DNA of 64,000 bases from Artocarpus heterophyllus. Its lineage: Eukaryota; Streptophyta; Magnoliopsida; Rosales; Moraceae. Position 1 is the stretch's first letter. Every line of letters starts with the position of its first letter. Shown piece after piece: positions 1 through 11,470 of this stretch. The translations under genes were made by a program, and so were the position numbers. The notes under the pieces are model-generated. The model had not been told where the DNA came from and searched no databases. It saw only the letters and a program-made list of their open reading frames with translations. Location of the stretch: the NCBI GenBank assembly GCA_025403435.1, contig CM046344.1:17949699-18013698 (forward strand), given 5' to 3'.

Positions 1-1
1 G

Positions 2-352
2 GCAGCAGAGTTCATAGCGTATTATGAGACATCCAATCATGGAATATGGCTGCAGAATTTTGTCATAGGCCTGCGCATAGTGGACAATAATCAAAAACCA
101 CTTAAATTATTTTATGACAATAAGTCAGTGGTTTTGTACTCCAACAACAACAAGAGCTCGACAAAGTCAAAGCATATAGAGATCAAGTTCCTAGTTGTGA
201 AAGAAAAAGTTCAGAATAGACAGTTGTTTATAGAGCACATCGGTACAAACTCCATGATTGCGGATCCACTTACTAATGGATTACCACCCAAAATGTTTCA
301 TGAGCACACTGCTCATATGGGTGTCATATCATTTCAGGATATTCAGTTTTAG
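2..352 (+). CDS. Ty1/copia polyprotein, C-terminal RNase H fragment (partial)
   Basis: The open frame enters from the left edge and reads as the end of a Ty1/copia RNase H domain. It contains the AEFIAYYETSNHGIWL stretch, the LFYDNKS motif with the catalytic-type Asp, and the SKHIEIKF and IADPLTNGL motifs that close copia RNase H. The natural start lies outside the window, so only about 117 C-terminal residues are seen, ending at the stop at 350-352. A 3' LTR follows 425 bp downstream, as expected for the end of pol. The frame has no internal stop in the visible part, so this copy may be less decayed than the copia element at 3738-16732. It belongs to a different copia family, because its LTR is short and unlike the 2-kb LTRs further right. 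Confidence 0.85.
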   Translation, partial: AAEFIAYYETSNHGIWLQNFVIGLRIVDNNQKPLKLFYDNKSVVLYSNNNKSSTKSKHIEIKFLVVKEKVQNRQLFIEHIGTNSMIADPLTNGLPPKMFHEHTAHMGVISFQDIQF

Positions 353-777
353 TGGGAGTTTGTAATTTTAGATGCCTTTCTGATATAGACATTTTTAGTT
401 ATTTCAGTTTATGGATATTTTGAGGTAATTTTTTGCAGAAATAAAGTTTTCAATTTATTCACACTCTGATTTTTGGTATGGTTTGATCTTACTAAGGTTT
501 TTTGGGTGGACCAGTTGGAAATAGGCATGTTAAGATCACATTGCATGAAATTTCCATGCTACATATCCATGCTTGATCTTGTCATTAGTTGTATTGGTAT
601 ATATGATCATTGATGGGTCTAGTTACGATATATGTAACGAAGGTCACTTTGGTCCTATATTGATATAGTTAATGGACAAGATTGTTGAAGATGCATAAGG
701 TTTTGATAGCAAAATACATGAGCTCATAAGGTATAATTCACATTTATAAAGTTTTATATATAGCCCAAGTGGGAGAT

Positions 778-1229
778 TGATGGATCAAAATCTAATATTT
801 GGGCTAATATATTAAATAAATGTGAATTAAAGGCTATTAGATAAGGTTGCCTAATTAAAAGTGATCAATTTAGGTTTTGGGCTTTTAATGCATCATTAAG
901 TGTGGGCCTCCTATGTGTAGAGACTAAAAATATAATTAATAATTTTATGATGGGCTAAATTAGTAATTAAGGATAACTATTAGGGTTTAACAGTTATATA
1001 AAGGGGTTGTGGTCCCCAAGTCAGTACGTACGTTATTTTTTAGTTCCCCATCTGCAGAGAAATTACAGAGACAAATTGTGAAGGAGGACTTACATACTAG
1101 ACTTGGAAGATCCTCAATCTACGGACTCAGGAATCACATCAAATCTATGGATTCAGGTTAGCCACCGCATCTTATCAATATTCTTGATGATTTGACATAA
1201 ATGATCTTGCATGATGATGGTTTTCATCA
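778..1229 (+). repeat. 3' LTR of the left-edge copia element
   Basis: It starts TGATG directly after the polypurine tract and can be closed at CATCA, a 5-bp inverted terminal repeat, giving 452 bp. A TATA-like box (TTATATAAAGG) lies near 993-1003. The left end is firm. The right end is my best choice among nearby CA dinucleotides, because the partner LTR is not in the window. Confidence 0.6.
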
Positions 1230-2082
1230 CAATATTTTGTTTTAACAGTTTGTAGCCTGGGCAATTGTGTGGTGTTAGAATTGATGAAATTTGGGGAGTT
1301 TTTTTCGTTACCTTTGTTTACGAGAGATCATATAACATAACCGTGCTTTGTAATTGGAGAAAAACAAACACGCACAACGATAAACAAGAAGGGAACTAGA
1401 ATGTGCAAGTGGAGATTTTTGCTTGTGGAATTCAGTAAAAAAAAAAAAAAAGTCAAGATTTGTGCGATCGATTAATTCATAGACTTGTTGTTAAAAAAAA
1501 AAAACGTTTGTTGCATTGAGGAGAACCTTTTATACCAGAAGATTTTTCAATATAGTGTTTTGGGCATATATTGTTTATAAACGATTTGTTGTGTGGTCGA
1601 TTCTTTATGTCCATAATAAAAAATACCCTTTTTATAATAGTAATAACAACAGGCAGAGCTAACATTATTATCAAGAGCTAATAAAATAATTGATATATAT
1701 AATTTTCTTTTATGAACCTTTTTTTTAAGATTAGTAATAATTTTAATTCCAAGAATTTCTCGGTTAACAAACATCAGAAATGTATCAAGTTGGCATTTAT
1801 CTTATGAAAATTATCTAGCTCTTGCAATTATATTTTGATAATAACATAAAACGAATTCAAGTAAAGGAGAAGAGGTTAAATTAGGTATATATAAATATAA
1901 TTTTTTTTTATTTCCTTTATTGTTAAGTTAAAATACTTTTAACACGAGAGGCCATCAAATATATTAAACGTTAAAATTTGTCATCTATTAGGTATTTCTA
2001 TGAACTATTATTTTAAAATTTTTAGAGTTTGAGACAGATTTTTATGTTTTAGCGGCCAATCCCCAATTTGCTACATGCATAC

Positions 2083-2116
<34 letters not shown>

Positions 2117-3338
2117 TACCACATATACCATGCAACTTAAAAAAGACAACACAAAATTGAGGGGCTCAAGCTTTAGTTAACTTCATCTCTAAATCTAACG
2201 GTATATATTTGATGAGATGCATAACCGAATATGTAATTTGTTAATAAACCTAAAACAAAGAATATAAAAATGTAAATAACCGTTAATAAATTGCCCTTTT
2301 TTATTTCTCTTGATGTCCCAAAAGAATTACATAAATTGTTTTGTAAGCATCAATTCTATTTTTTGTTCTCTCTCTTCTCATTCTAGATAATATGATATAC
2401 CCAATGACTGCACCTATTTCTTATCATCTAGATTGGAAGTCTCCTATATAAATTTAAATGAAAGTGTGCACCACCAAAATTTTGGAACTAATCACGCACC
2501 GCCCACCTCTTTTTACATGATAACTTTAAGAAATTCAAAAAAATTGATGGCATTGAACACGTGGCTTTGTTTATTATTTCTCAACGGATGATTGATTGTA
2601 GAGATAGACATTTGAGACAATCGGCTTAACATTCTCTGTCATTGGTCCACCTCAAGGGCTCATTACTTCTCTTGTTGATTATATACGTTACAGTTTTTTT
2701 ATCTTTTATTAGTCACCATACGCTTAATTTGGACAAATACAAAAACCTTCCCTTTCATATTAAGGACCCACCCCTGGAATATCCAACACATCTTTCAGGA
2801 ACAGACAATTTCTGTTCAAAATAAAAACAAAAAAAAAAAATAGAGAAAGAAGGGAAGGAAAAGGAGGGAAAAAAACGTGCACATTTCAAAAACGATGAAA
2901 ACAAAGGTCAATAAATAAACGCCTTTACCCTAATCGTTTAATCAAATTTTATTGAGAAATTATCACTCACAAAATATGCCACAAACAAGATGGAGGCAAT
3001 TTTTTTGTGTATGTTCTTCCCAAACTTTAATAGGAATTACTTATAGAACTTATTAAAGTTGACGGTATTTTCTTGTGTATTACGGGGTTATTGGTATGTT
3101 TTGTCTAATAAAATATATTTTTCATTCTCAAATATACTACCAACATAGGAGGATTTGACAATATGATATTGGATTAGCTTTCCATATATTTCAAGGAATA
3201 TAACTTCTTTTTTCCATATATTACTGGTATTAAATGTAGGCATGTACACTAAAAAATCTGTCCATGGCTAGGAATGGCAAAACGATAATGACTCCAATAT
3301 TGACATTTGACGTTAAGAAATATTTGTGGTTATTATGA
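1230..3338. other. AT-rich intergenic stretch without recognised genes
   Basis: I see no convincing coding region, RNA gene or intact transposon here. There is an AT dinucleotide run at about 2083-2116 and several homopolymer A runs. The last 50 bases (about 3287-3338) match a second copy at about 18848-18903 (see the tandem-duplication entry). Confidence 0.5.
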
Positions 3339-3737
3339 TGTGACATTCGTTATTTTTAACAGCTAAAATTGTATATAAATGAATTATTTGTATGCTAATT
3401 TAAACTTTGTAAAATTTTATCGCATCTAAAATCTATTCCAAATTATTTATTCTACTTATTTTTCATTTTTCTAAGATTTTTCTACAATATTTAGTATGTT
3501 TACGAAATGCCCTTGAAATCATTGGTTAATTACAAAATGGCTATCTTGGCATTTTCTTTCAAATTCTTCCCGTGAAGGCCCTTTCCCACCTTCCTCTTGT
3601 TGTTTTCCACCAACACTTAGACAATATCCCGTAATCAAGGGAATATCAATTATTTTCTTTTCTTTCTTTTCTTCTTTGCCTCTTTTTAATCCCTCCTTTC
3701 TCTATCTTTCTCTTCACTTCCTTCTTCTTTCTTTTCT
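3339..3737 (-). repeat. LTR X1, left piece (chromovirus-like LTR on - strand, split)
   Basis: It begins TGTGACATTCGTTA and aligns by eye with the reverse complement of the right end of LTR X2 (9605 downward). Both have the TGACA terminus, then 'gtgtgctaa'/'gtatgctaa', then a pyrimidine-rich block. The alignment stops where copia element B starts (3738) and resumes after it at 16733. The 5-bp flanks of the rejoined LTR are tatga (3334-3338) and tataa (18707-18711), one mismatch apart, which supports a true insertion. Confidence 0.7.
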
Positions 3738-4624
3738 TATTAGACGTGTATGCCCTAAGGGGTAAAAATGTAATATATTTTTGGAGATATTTTTATCAAT
3801 AAAGAATTCATTTATTGTTTATATACCAAATCTTATCCTCTTTATGTTCATATTTGTTGAATGTATGTTAAGCAAACAATAGTCTGAGACTGTCGGTCTA
3901 AACCTTTAAGAATTGGGCATAGAAAGATTATAGGAAAGACACAATTCTTAAGGTGACGGTCTAAATCATAAGATCCGCAATCGAGAGAATAAATTTAGGC
4001 GCTTTATTCATATAAAGATTGTTATGTTGTCTATATCCCTATTGGGAGATGGTCTGTCTTGGCCATCTAGGTGGACTCCATGAATAAAAACATTGGCACG
4101 TTATCATAGGTGACGATGTATTGGATCGGGATATAAAGTGAATTGATTTAGATTAATAATTCTGTCTCGACAAATAGATTCACTTTAAACAATCATTTGT
4201 ACTGTATCTCAATCCTAAGATGAATAGTATTTTTTGATGTACCAAAGGATGACACCCATATTTTAATAGTGGTATGCATGCCGGTACATTGGAGGCATGA
4301 CTATTGATAGCGTAGACCTGTTATTTATAGATATGGAATCCATAGCTTCTCTTTAGGAGTAGTGATATCCTCTTATATGCGTTATCTTATAATTGGAAAA
4401 CTGAAGCGCTCAACCATTTAGATACATAGGTGTAACCAAATAATATATTGTCTTTGGATGGTAAGTCTTTCGATGGTGAGATAATGGAATGTAAGATGAA
4501 AATAATCGGGAAGGTAAGACAGAACTTGTCCTTAAGCCGATTATGGATAATCCTACGGGGATACGATACACTATGATATGTCATGGAGACTTAGCTATAG
4601 GGGCTTTGTAATTCTATATAATTC
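3738..4624 (+). repeat. Copia B 5' LTR, left half
   Basis: It starts TATTAGACGTGTATGCCC, against TGTTAGACGTGTATGCCC at the start of the 3' LTR (14700), so the terminal TG has mutated to TA. It runs collinear with 14700-15608 up to 'gtaattctatata', where LTR X2 is inserted. Confidence 0.85.
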
Positions 4625-6109
4625 TGTAACGCCCCTAAGTGGAGGTTAACAGTTTTTAATAAATAAAATAAAGATCAAAAAATAAAAATAAAATATCAAA
4701 GTAATTGCCCGGGACTTAAATAAAATCTCTCAAATAAAATAAAAACATAAACAAATAAATAAACCACAGTTTAATATAGCACCTTAAATTTTAATAATAT
4801 AAAATTGTCATCATCATCATTTCAACCCTCAACTTATCTTAATACAGTCACAGAAAGTAACAAACGATGCTTACAATATCATGAAGGACATTTTTTGATA
4901 AATAAAACAATTCCAACGTAATATAGCTACATAGCTTCCTCAACTATTTTCCTCGTAGTCACCTCACACTTAATGAGTCCTAAAAAGAAGAAACTACAAG
5001 GGAATGAGTGACAACATGCTTAGTAGGGAACAACCATTACTTACCTCTAGGTTTTTATCATTACTACATTAAAATGTGCATGGTTAGTAAATGCTAATCA
5101 TTATCCAAATTATGAGATTTATTATGCTCATATTCTATGGATACTATAGTTAATCATTACTGTGTTTCATACATATACATATATACAAATATTACAATTC
5201 ATTATTATCCCTAGGTATCCACGTTCAATAGAGTATCACTCAACTTATCGAAACCCAATGGGTGCACTTGACCACCCTTCAATCATTCTAAGGGTGTTTT
5301 GGTGAAGGGACATCAAGCCCCGAGTCATCACCAAGTCGATTCTTGTACAGTGTATTTTGTGACTTTCGACCCAAGTGAGCGTCATCACCTCCTCCTATTT
5401 TACCTTTTAGGGTATTCGTGCCCAATGATGTAACTGTCGCCCTCTTCACGTCTCACCATTCCTTTATATTAAATCGTTATTTATAGAGTCAGTTTTCCTA
5501 ATCATGCTTCTCAATTTACAACATATGTCAAATCATTATCTTCCTCGCTATATGATACAGGACGAGTTCTACATTATCATATTATGGATATAATCATATA
5601 TATTCAAAACACCATATACATATCTTGCAATATAAAACAACCAAATTTTAATTTACCAAAACCTCACAAAAGATGAGTAATAAAATTTTTACCTTCCAAG
5701 CTTATCAACAATCTTTTAATCTCGGAATCAATTAACGTTAGCTCTACACTCCCTTGATCCTAAGGCGTGCATAAGGACAATCAAAACCACAGCACAACTT
5801 ACAACCACATTCGTAAATAAATCATGTGTAAATCTATCTCACTAGTGTGCCATTAAAGTTTTTATGCAAATTCCTTTTTGAATACCACGGTAAACAATTT
5901 TTATTTTGACACAATATAAAATGTATACAAGTAATCTATATGTTTTAGTCCCTAATAAGATTCATCAATCACTTAGGATAATATTGGAAAGGTTGCAAGA
6001 CATTAAGGTATTAGGTGGTGAGCAAAGATAGGTTCTTGGTTCAAGTTAGTAGCTAGTCTACCATGGCAAACTGGTAGTATACTTTTGCAAAAATGATAGG
6101 TTTACTATC
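4625..6109 (+). repeat. LTR X2, left piece (chromovirus-like LTR on + strand)
   Basis: It starts TGTAACGCCCCTAAGTGGAG, typical of the 5' end of plant Ty3/gypsy chromovirus LTRs. The reverse complement of 7400-8513 (LTR X3) matches it almost throughout. The piece is interrupted at 6110-6114 by the target site of LTR X3. The joined X2 is about 2.58 kb. No internal region is attached, so it is a solo LTR. The flanking 5-mers aattc (4620-4624) and agttg (9606-9610) are a poor duplication. Confidence 0.75.
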
Positions 6110-6114
6110 TACAA

Positions 6115-8513
6115 TATGACACCCGTTATTCTCCTAAGGGTATTAAGGTAATTAGATTAATTACCTAGTATATATATAAAAAAAAATCAGAAAATCTCTC
6201 ATAATTCGAAACTCTCTCTCTCTCTACTTTCTCTCTCTAAAAAAATTCTCTCTCTCTCCTCAAAGATCGTCTGAGATTTCGGCATCCGTTTTCGACACCT
6301 CCCGCACCAATGGAAAGCTCTCGACGAGCTGAGTCCAACGAGGTGCCGCGCCGCCCAAAACGCCGCCGGAGGAGACCACACGCGCCGCCCAAAGTGGCGG
6401 CAAAACCCATTTCTTTCCGACGAGATATCTTCGCCGTCCGACGTCCGATCGACGTGATTCTTGTTCCTACACGACCACCGTGATGAGAGGAACAAAACCC
6501 ACCCTTGGTGGCAGCTCAACAACCGCCGGATTGCTCCGCCCGCCTATTGCCGCCGTGCACCGCCGCCCCCATGGTGGAACTCCGCCTTGCCGGAGGAGGT
6601 GATTGACACCACCCCTCCCAATGAGTTCAGAGGATCAAGGGGAGTAAAACCCCTCGATCAATTGCACGGAAGGAGCCGGTTTCACCGGAGAACGGCCAAC
6701 GCCGCCGTCAACCGCCGCGGGAGTCTCCGTTTTGGCTCTTCCCAGCCACGTTTCTTCAAATTGGATGAGGGGAAATGCTCATAGGAGGATGGGTAGCAAA
6801 AGCCCTCAGCCAATTTCAGGTTTCCATCGTCGGAGAATCAAGATCGGAGCTCATCCATTTCTACCGACGTTGTACTTAACGACCCGCTATGTTAGAGGCA
6901 GAATTGGGTGAAATTGACCCCGCCATTGGACTCAGAAGGGTCGATTTAGGGGGGGTAGGCCCGAGCCCAGCTGCCAACGGACCCCGATTGACGCCGGTCA
7001 ACGACGGTCAAAGTCGGTCAACGCCGGTCAACGGTGGTCAACGCCGGTCAACGGCCGATCAAAGGCCAAAATGGGATTTTGTGATCCGGACCTCCGATCG
7101 AAGATCCGAGACCGCCTCCTGACTCGTTTCGATGCTCTGGATGCAATGGTGACCTCCGTTTGAGCAAATTCCTCTCCGATGAAAATCATCCGGTACCGAC
7201 TGCACGCGAATCGAGGCGATTCAAACAGCAGTATCGGAGTCCAGAATGACGTTTTCAAGAATGTATGATCTCCAGGAAGCATTCCTAGCCATTCATAGTC
7301 GCTCGAGGAGCACTACAGAGGATGCTTCGTAGATACAGCGAGATACAACTGGATCTGCTTTGCTTGGAGTTCAAGATCAAGGGAGTATGGAGCTAACGTT
7401 AATTGATTCCAGGATTAAGAGACTGTTGATAAGCTTGAAAGGTAGGGATTCTATTACTCATCTTTTGAGAGGTTTTTATAGAATTAAAATTGATTGTTTT
7501 GCCGCAATATATATATCTATGTTGAACTGATATTATATGATTATCACATATGAAACTATGACATGGACTCGTCTTGTATTGTACGGCGAGGAACATAATT
7601 AATTGACACATGTTATAAATTGAGAAGCATGGTTAGGAAAACTAACTCTATTAATAATGATTCAATATAGAGAAATTGTGAGACATGAAGAGGGCGACGG
7701 TTACGTCCTTGGGCATGAATACCCTAAAAGGTAAAATAGGAGGAAGGCAATGACGCTTTCTTGGGTTGAAAGTCCCAGAACACACTGTACAGGAATCGAT
7801 TTGGTGAGGACTCGGGGCTTGATGTCCCCTCACCGGAACACCCTTGGAATGTTTATAGGGTGATCAAGTGTGCCCATTTGGGTTTCGATGAGTTGAGTGA
7901 TACTCAATTTAACATGGATACCTAGGAACAATGATGATTGGTAATATTTGTATAAATGTGTAATTATGATACTTGGTAATGATTAACTACGGTATCCATA
8001 AGATGTGATCATAATAAACCTCATAATCTGGAATATGATGTGACTTACTGACCATGCAGATTTTAATGTGGTAATGATAAAAACCTAAAGGTGAGTAATG
8101 GCTTTCTCTACTGAGCATAGTGTTGCTCATTCCCTTATGTTTATATCTTTTCAGGACTCACTAAGTGTGAGGTGGCTACGAGAAATATAGTTGAGGAAGT
8201 GATGTAACTATATTACATTGGGACTGCTTCAATCGTTGAGAATGTTCTTCATGATAATGTAAGCATCAATTGTTACTTTCTGTGACTGTATTATAATGTG
8301 TTGAGGGTTAAAATGATGATGACAACAGTTTATATTATTAAATTTAAGGTGCTACATTTAAAACTGTGGTTTATTTGTCGTTTATATTTTTATTTTTGAG
8401 TTGAGAGTTTTCATTTAAGTCCCGGGCAAATTTTATTTTTAAGGTTTTACTTTTATTATTTATTTTTATTTTATCTCATTAAAAACTGTTAACCCCCATA
8501 TAGGGGCGTTACA
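6115..8513 (-). repeat. LTR X3, solo chromovirus-like LTR inside LTR X2
   Basis: It is flanked by perfect 5-bp duplications, tacaa at 6110-6114 and at 8514-8518. In its own orientation it starts TGTAACGCCCC (at 8513) and ends GGTGTCATA (at 6115); the terminal CA has become TA. About 1.1 kb (7400-8513) is shared with LTR X2 in reverse, which makes a long inverted repeat. The part at about 6190-7390 is GC-rich, unlike the AT-rich equivalent in X1 and X2, and carries CT repeats and a phased GGTCAA array. The ORFs in this GC-rich part have no recognisable domains, and I do not treat them as genes. Confidence 0.8.
6996..7051. promoter_or_regulatory. Six GGTCAA (W-box core) copies at exact 10-bp spacing inside LTR X3
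   Basis: GGTCAA starts at 6996, 7006, 7016, 7026, 7036 and 7046, exactly 10 bp apart. A further TTGAC lies at about 6989 and a degenerate copy at about 7057. On the LTR's own strand this reads TTGACC, which contains the TTGAC core bound by WRKY factors. A 10-bp period places the sites on about the same face of the helix. The positions are read directly; the regulatory role is inferred. Confidence 0.5.
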
Positions 8514-9605
8514 TACAATCATCACATGGGTTAACAGGTGGTTTACTTAACGTAAACGGGTGGTATATTGCTACTGGCAGGTTTACTAATTTTCAATCTG
8601 AAAATTTAAAAATTCATAGAAAATAAAATACAACTCTGATTTAGGCTTATGATAGCTCGTTAAAAAGCTTAGGATGTCTACTTTTTAAATATGCAAACAA
8701 ATTTATGAAATTCATTTTAATTTAATCCTAGAGTTTCAAGAAATAGCCACTGCCCACATAGGTATTACAAAGTTTATGGAATGTTAAGTTTTTCTTTAAC
8801 CCAAAACATATTATCCTTGTTCAAAATCTCAAAATCATTCCAAAATATACAACATGCATTATATAATCAGAATAAACATATTCTCATGAGTTTTATACTA
8901 AAATCATCATCAAACCATATCTCTAGCATTTCTTCCAAGTAAGGGTGAAAACATGCTTATGTCAAACTTTCTCATTCAAAACCATGAAATTTAATTTGTG
9001 CAGCAAAATAAATGAGCAAATTCAAAGTAAAGATGGTAGATAAAACTAGATTAATTTTCTAAAATCTTACATTAAAATCTCATTGAAAACTTTAAGTCAT
9101 CAATTCAAGGGATTAAAGCTCAAGTTCAACTTTAGCATGGAGACTTTTGAACAACATGGAGTTGGGTTTCTCAGGCTTAGAGAGCAGAAGAAAGAAGATG
9201 AAGATGAAGAAGAAGAGAATGAGAAGAAGACATTTCAAGGAGGAAGGAAGAGATTAAGTGTTGCATACATAAAAGAAAATGAATGCATGGTTTTCTTTGT
9301 TGGAGGGCCCGATTGAAGAAGGAAAATAATGGAAAGTGGGAGACAAGTAGGTGAAGCATTAAGTGCATTATGTCTCCTTTGGAGATTTAGTTTATATAAT
9401 GCCAAATGGCATTTTAGTAATTAATTTGATGTTCCAAGAGCGTTTCGGTAAATTTACTAACTAGATATAGAAAAATTTTAGAAAATTTTGAAATAGGTAG
9501 AAATAAATAGGATGAAATAGATTTTAAATGAAATAAATTTTAGTTAGCACACTAATAATTAATTTAATTACCATATTACCTATTAAGAAAATAATGGGTG
9601 TCACA
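8514..9605 (+). repeat. LTR X2, right piece
   Basis: This resumes LTR X2 after X3 and ends GGGTGTCACA at 9605, immediately before the copia 5' LTR right half. Its reverse complement aligns with both pieces of LTR X1 (3339-3737 and 16733 onward), which links the three LTRs as one family. The small ORFs here (for example 9083-9316, glutamate-rich from a GAA-type repeat) are not supported as genes. Confidence 0.7.
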
Positions 9606-10727
9606 AGTTGAGAGTGTAGCTCCAAGCATTTATTAGAGTAGCGTTGGAGTTGATAATTATGAAATATACATCTGGGATATTGGGTTTTATAATTATCAGA
9701 AGCTTGAACTATATAGGTCTATTTGGTCCCCTTTGCTAGCTCCCAAAATCCTGTAACGATACGACGTGTTTTTTCAGTAATTGGTGACTTATGTCAGATT
9801 TATTAAATTGGTTGAAAATTAGAAGAATCAAATAATTAATGTCTGTTTATCGGTTAAATTAATTTTGTGATAAAATTAATTCAAGATAAACTTGTTGAAT
9901 TATTAGGCTCGGATAATTCTTGTTTGCTTATCAGTTGATTTAATTTTGAATAAATTAAATCAAGATAAACTTGTAGAATTATTATGAATTCATTTATTTT
10001 CCTAGAGATTATCTAGATAAAGTTGTTTTAATTAAATAACTTTTCTATTGGGTTATTTGAATTAAAACTAAGACTTTATTTTATAGAATCTCGGGTGAAA
10101 AATAAAAGATTCACTGAGATTTTTTTTCGGTAGTTTGACATGCTGATCCTCAAGTTCGACCTGTCGATGGGGCAAGTTCGGCTTGCCTATTAGACAGATC
10201 GGCCTGCCTGTGTGTGAAATAAAAGATTACGTGTTTTCACGCGAATTTCATCAGATATTGATCCAAATTTGATTTTGATTTGAATTTTTAAGACCTTATC
10301 TAATAAGAACTGACCCTAGACCCAACCTCTATAAATAAGGAGTGAGTCTCATAAGTTATTTAGATCAATTGAGAGATTAAGAGTGATACTTTGCTGGTGA
10401 GAATCTAAAACTCCTTGAGAGGTCTTGTTCACAAATCACAAACACTAGCTTTGGGTTCTCTCAATTGGTTGAAAGGAGAGTCACCTGGAGGAAGAGCTGT
10501 ACTTGTGAGCCCACACTCACTCCGATCGTGGATAGAGAATAGCAAAGAAGGCTAGTTGGTTAAGGTCCTTCTAGAATGTTATTTCTCTTCACTGATTGCA
10601 AGAGCTTTTCGGCACACAAAGTTAGTAAAATCCAGTTAATTTATGCATATAGCATGTCAAACTTGTATTTTAGAAAATACTCTAATATAAAATTTTTAAA
10701 ATTTTGCTGCATACTATTTTTTCAACA
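9606..10727 (+). repeat. Copia B 5' LTR, right half
   Basis: It is collinear with 15609-16732 of the 3' LTR, from 'gagtagcgttggagttgata' to the end TTCAACA at 10727. The initiator-Met primer site follows 2 bp later. A TATA box (TATAAATA) lies at 10330-10337. A degenerate array of TTCGGCCTGCC-type motifs lies at about 10134-10205, upstream of it, in what should be U3. Confidence 0.85.
10330..10337 (+). promoter_or_regulatory. TATA box of copia B 5' LTR
   Basis: TATAAATA sits about 400 bp before the LTR end, in the sequence CCTCTATAAATAAGG. The 3' LTR has the same box at 16334-16341 (CCTCTATAAATAGGG). Conservation between the two LTRs and its place inside the LTR support it as the element's promoter core. 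Confidence 0.55.
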
Positions 10728-10729
10728 AT

Positions 10730-10742
10730 TGGTATCAGAGCC
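10730..10742 (+). other. Copia B primer binding site (initiator tRNA-Met)
   Basis: TGGTATCAGAGCC is complementary to the 3' end of plant initiator methionine tRNA and starts 2 bp after the 5' LTR. This is the standard primer site of most plant copia elements. Confidence 0.9.
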
Positions 10743-11235
10743 AATATTTTTACATAAATTTACGAGTATGTAATCATGCTATATGTATAAATTATGTGAT
10801 CTTGATCTCTCCTATGCTTGAATTTAATTTTATAGAGAGTTGGCATTTTAGGTTTCTATATATTTTATATGTTGTCATGGATTATATAGTGAATGTTTAT
10901 TAATTAATTATGGTTGATTAAATTATTATTTCATTATTCATTAATTAATTAATTTATACCAGTTATGGTTCCTTATAGGTTAGAATGTGTATCTAGGTTT
11001 TTCATGTAATTAGATGGCAGACTATCATCTCTGTCTAGGAATTATTATTTAATTTTAAATTTGTAAGAATTTTATGATTAAATAATCATTCAGAGAAGAC
11101 GGATCTAGAAGCGAATTTAGAAGATGGATGATGATGCTCCCAGGTATTTCCTGAGTCTCTAACTTTATATTTTTGAATTATTGAAAATAAAATTGATGAA
11201 TTGTATTAAAAATTATATTTTTCTAGAAAGGGTGA

Positions 11236-11470
11236 TTTCTGCTCGGTCGGCATGCCAAACCCCCTAATTCGGCATGCCAATGTCCCAGATCGGTAGGCCG
11301 GACATAAGGTTCGGTAGGCCGTCAGCAGGACAGAAATCAGATAGCTTTGGCGACAGGCCGAACATCTAGTTTGGTACGTCGATTTGTCATGAATAGGTAG
11401 GCCAATCTATAAAGATCGACAGGCCAGTGGGTCATGACAGGCAGGTCGATCACCTAAATAGGCTTGCCGA
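11236..11470 (+). repeat. Degenerate CGGCATGCC/CGGTAGGCC motif cluster in copia B internal region
   Basis: The stretch repeats short near-palindromes such as TCGGCATGCC, TCGGTAGGCCG, GACAGGCCG and GACAGGCC about every 20-30 bp. They resemble the TTCGGCCTGCCGAA array of the gypsy LTRs and the array in this element's own LTRs. The region lies where gag should be, but no gag reading frame is recognisable. I see no function in the sequence itself. Confidence 0.5.

Larger units (their letters stand above)
1..1229 (+). mobile_element. 3' end of a Ty1/copia retrotransposon (left part outside window)
   Basis: The order is pol RNase H end (2-352), then a non-coding stretch, a polypurine tract (AAGTGGGAGAT, 767-777) and a 3' LTR (778-1229). 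This is the normal 3' layout of a Ty1/copia element on the + strand. The 5' LTR, primer site and most of gag-pol lie left of the window, so the target-site duplication and LTR divergence cannot be tested. Confidence 0.8.

Noticed and set aside
6199..7282. Four frames of 77-107 aa on both strands in the GC-rich part of LTR X3
   Set aside because: High GC lowers stop frequency. The frames overlap on both strands and have no recognisable family; the sequence is inside an LTR.
4625..8513. A foldback transposon or MULE with ~1.1-kb terminal inverted repeats
   Set aside because: The tacaa duplications bracket only 6115-8513, and both arms have chromovirus LTR termini (TGTAACGCCC...GTGTCA). Two nested solo LTRs in opposite orientation explain everything.
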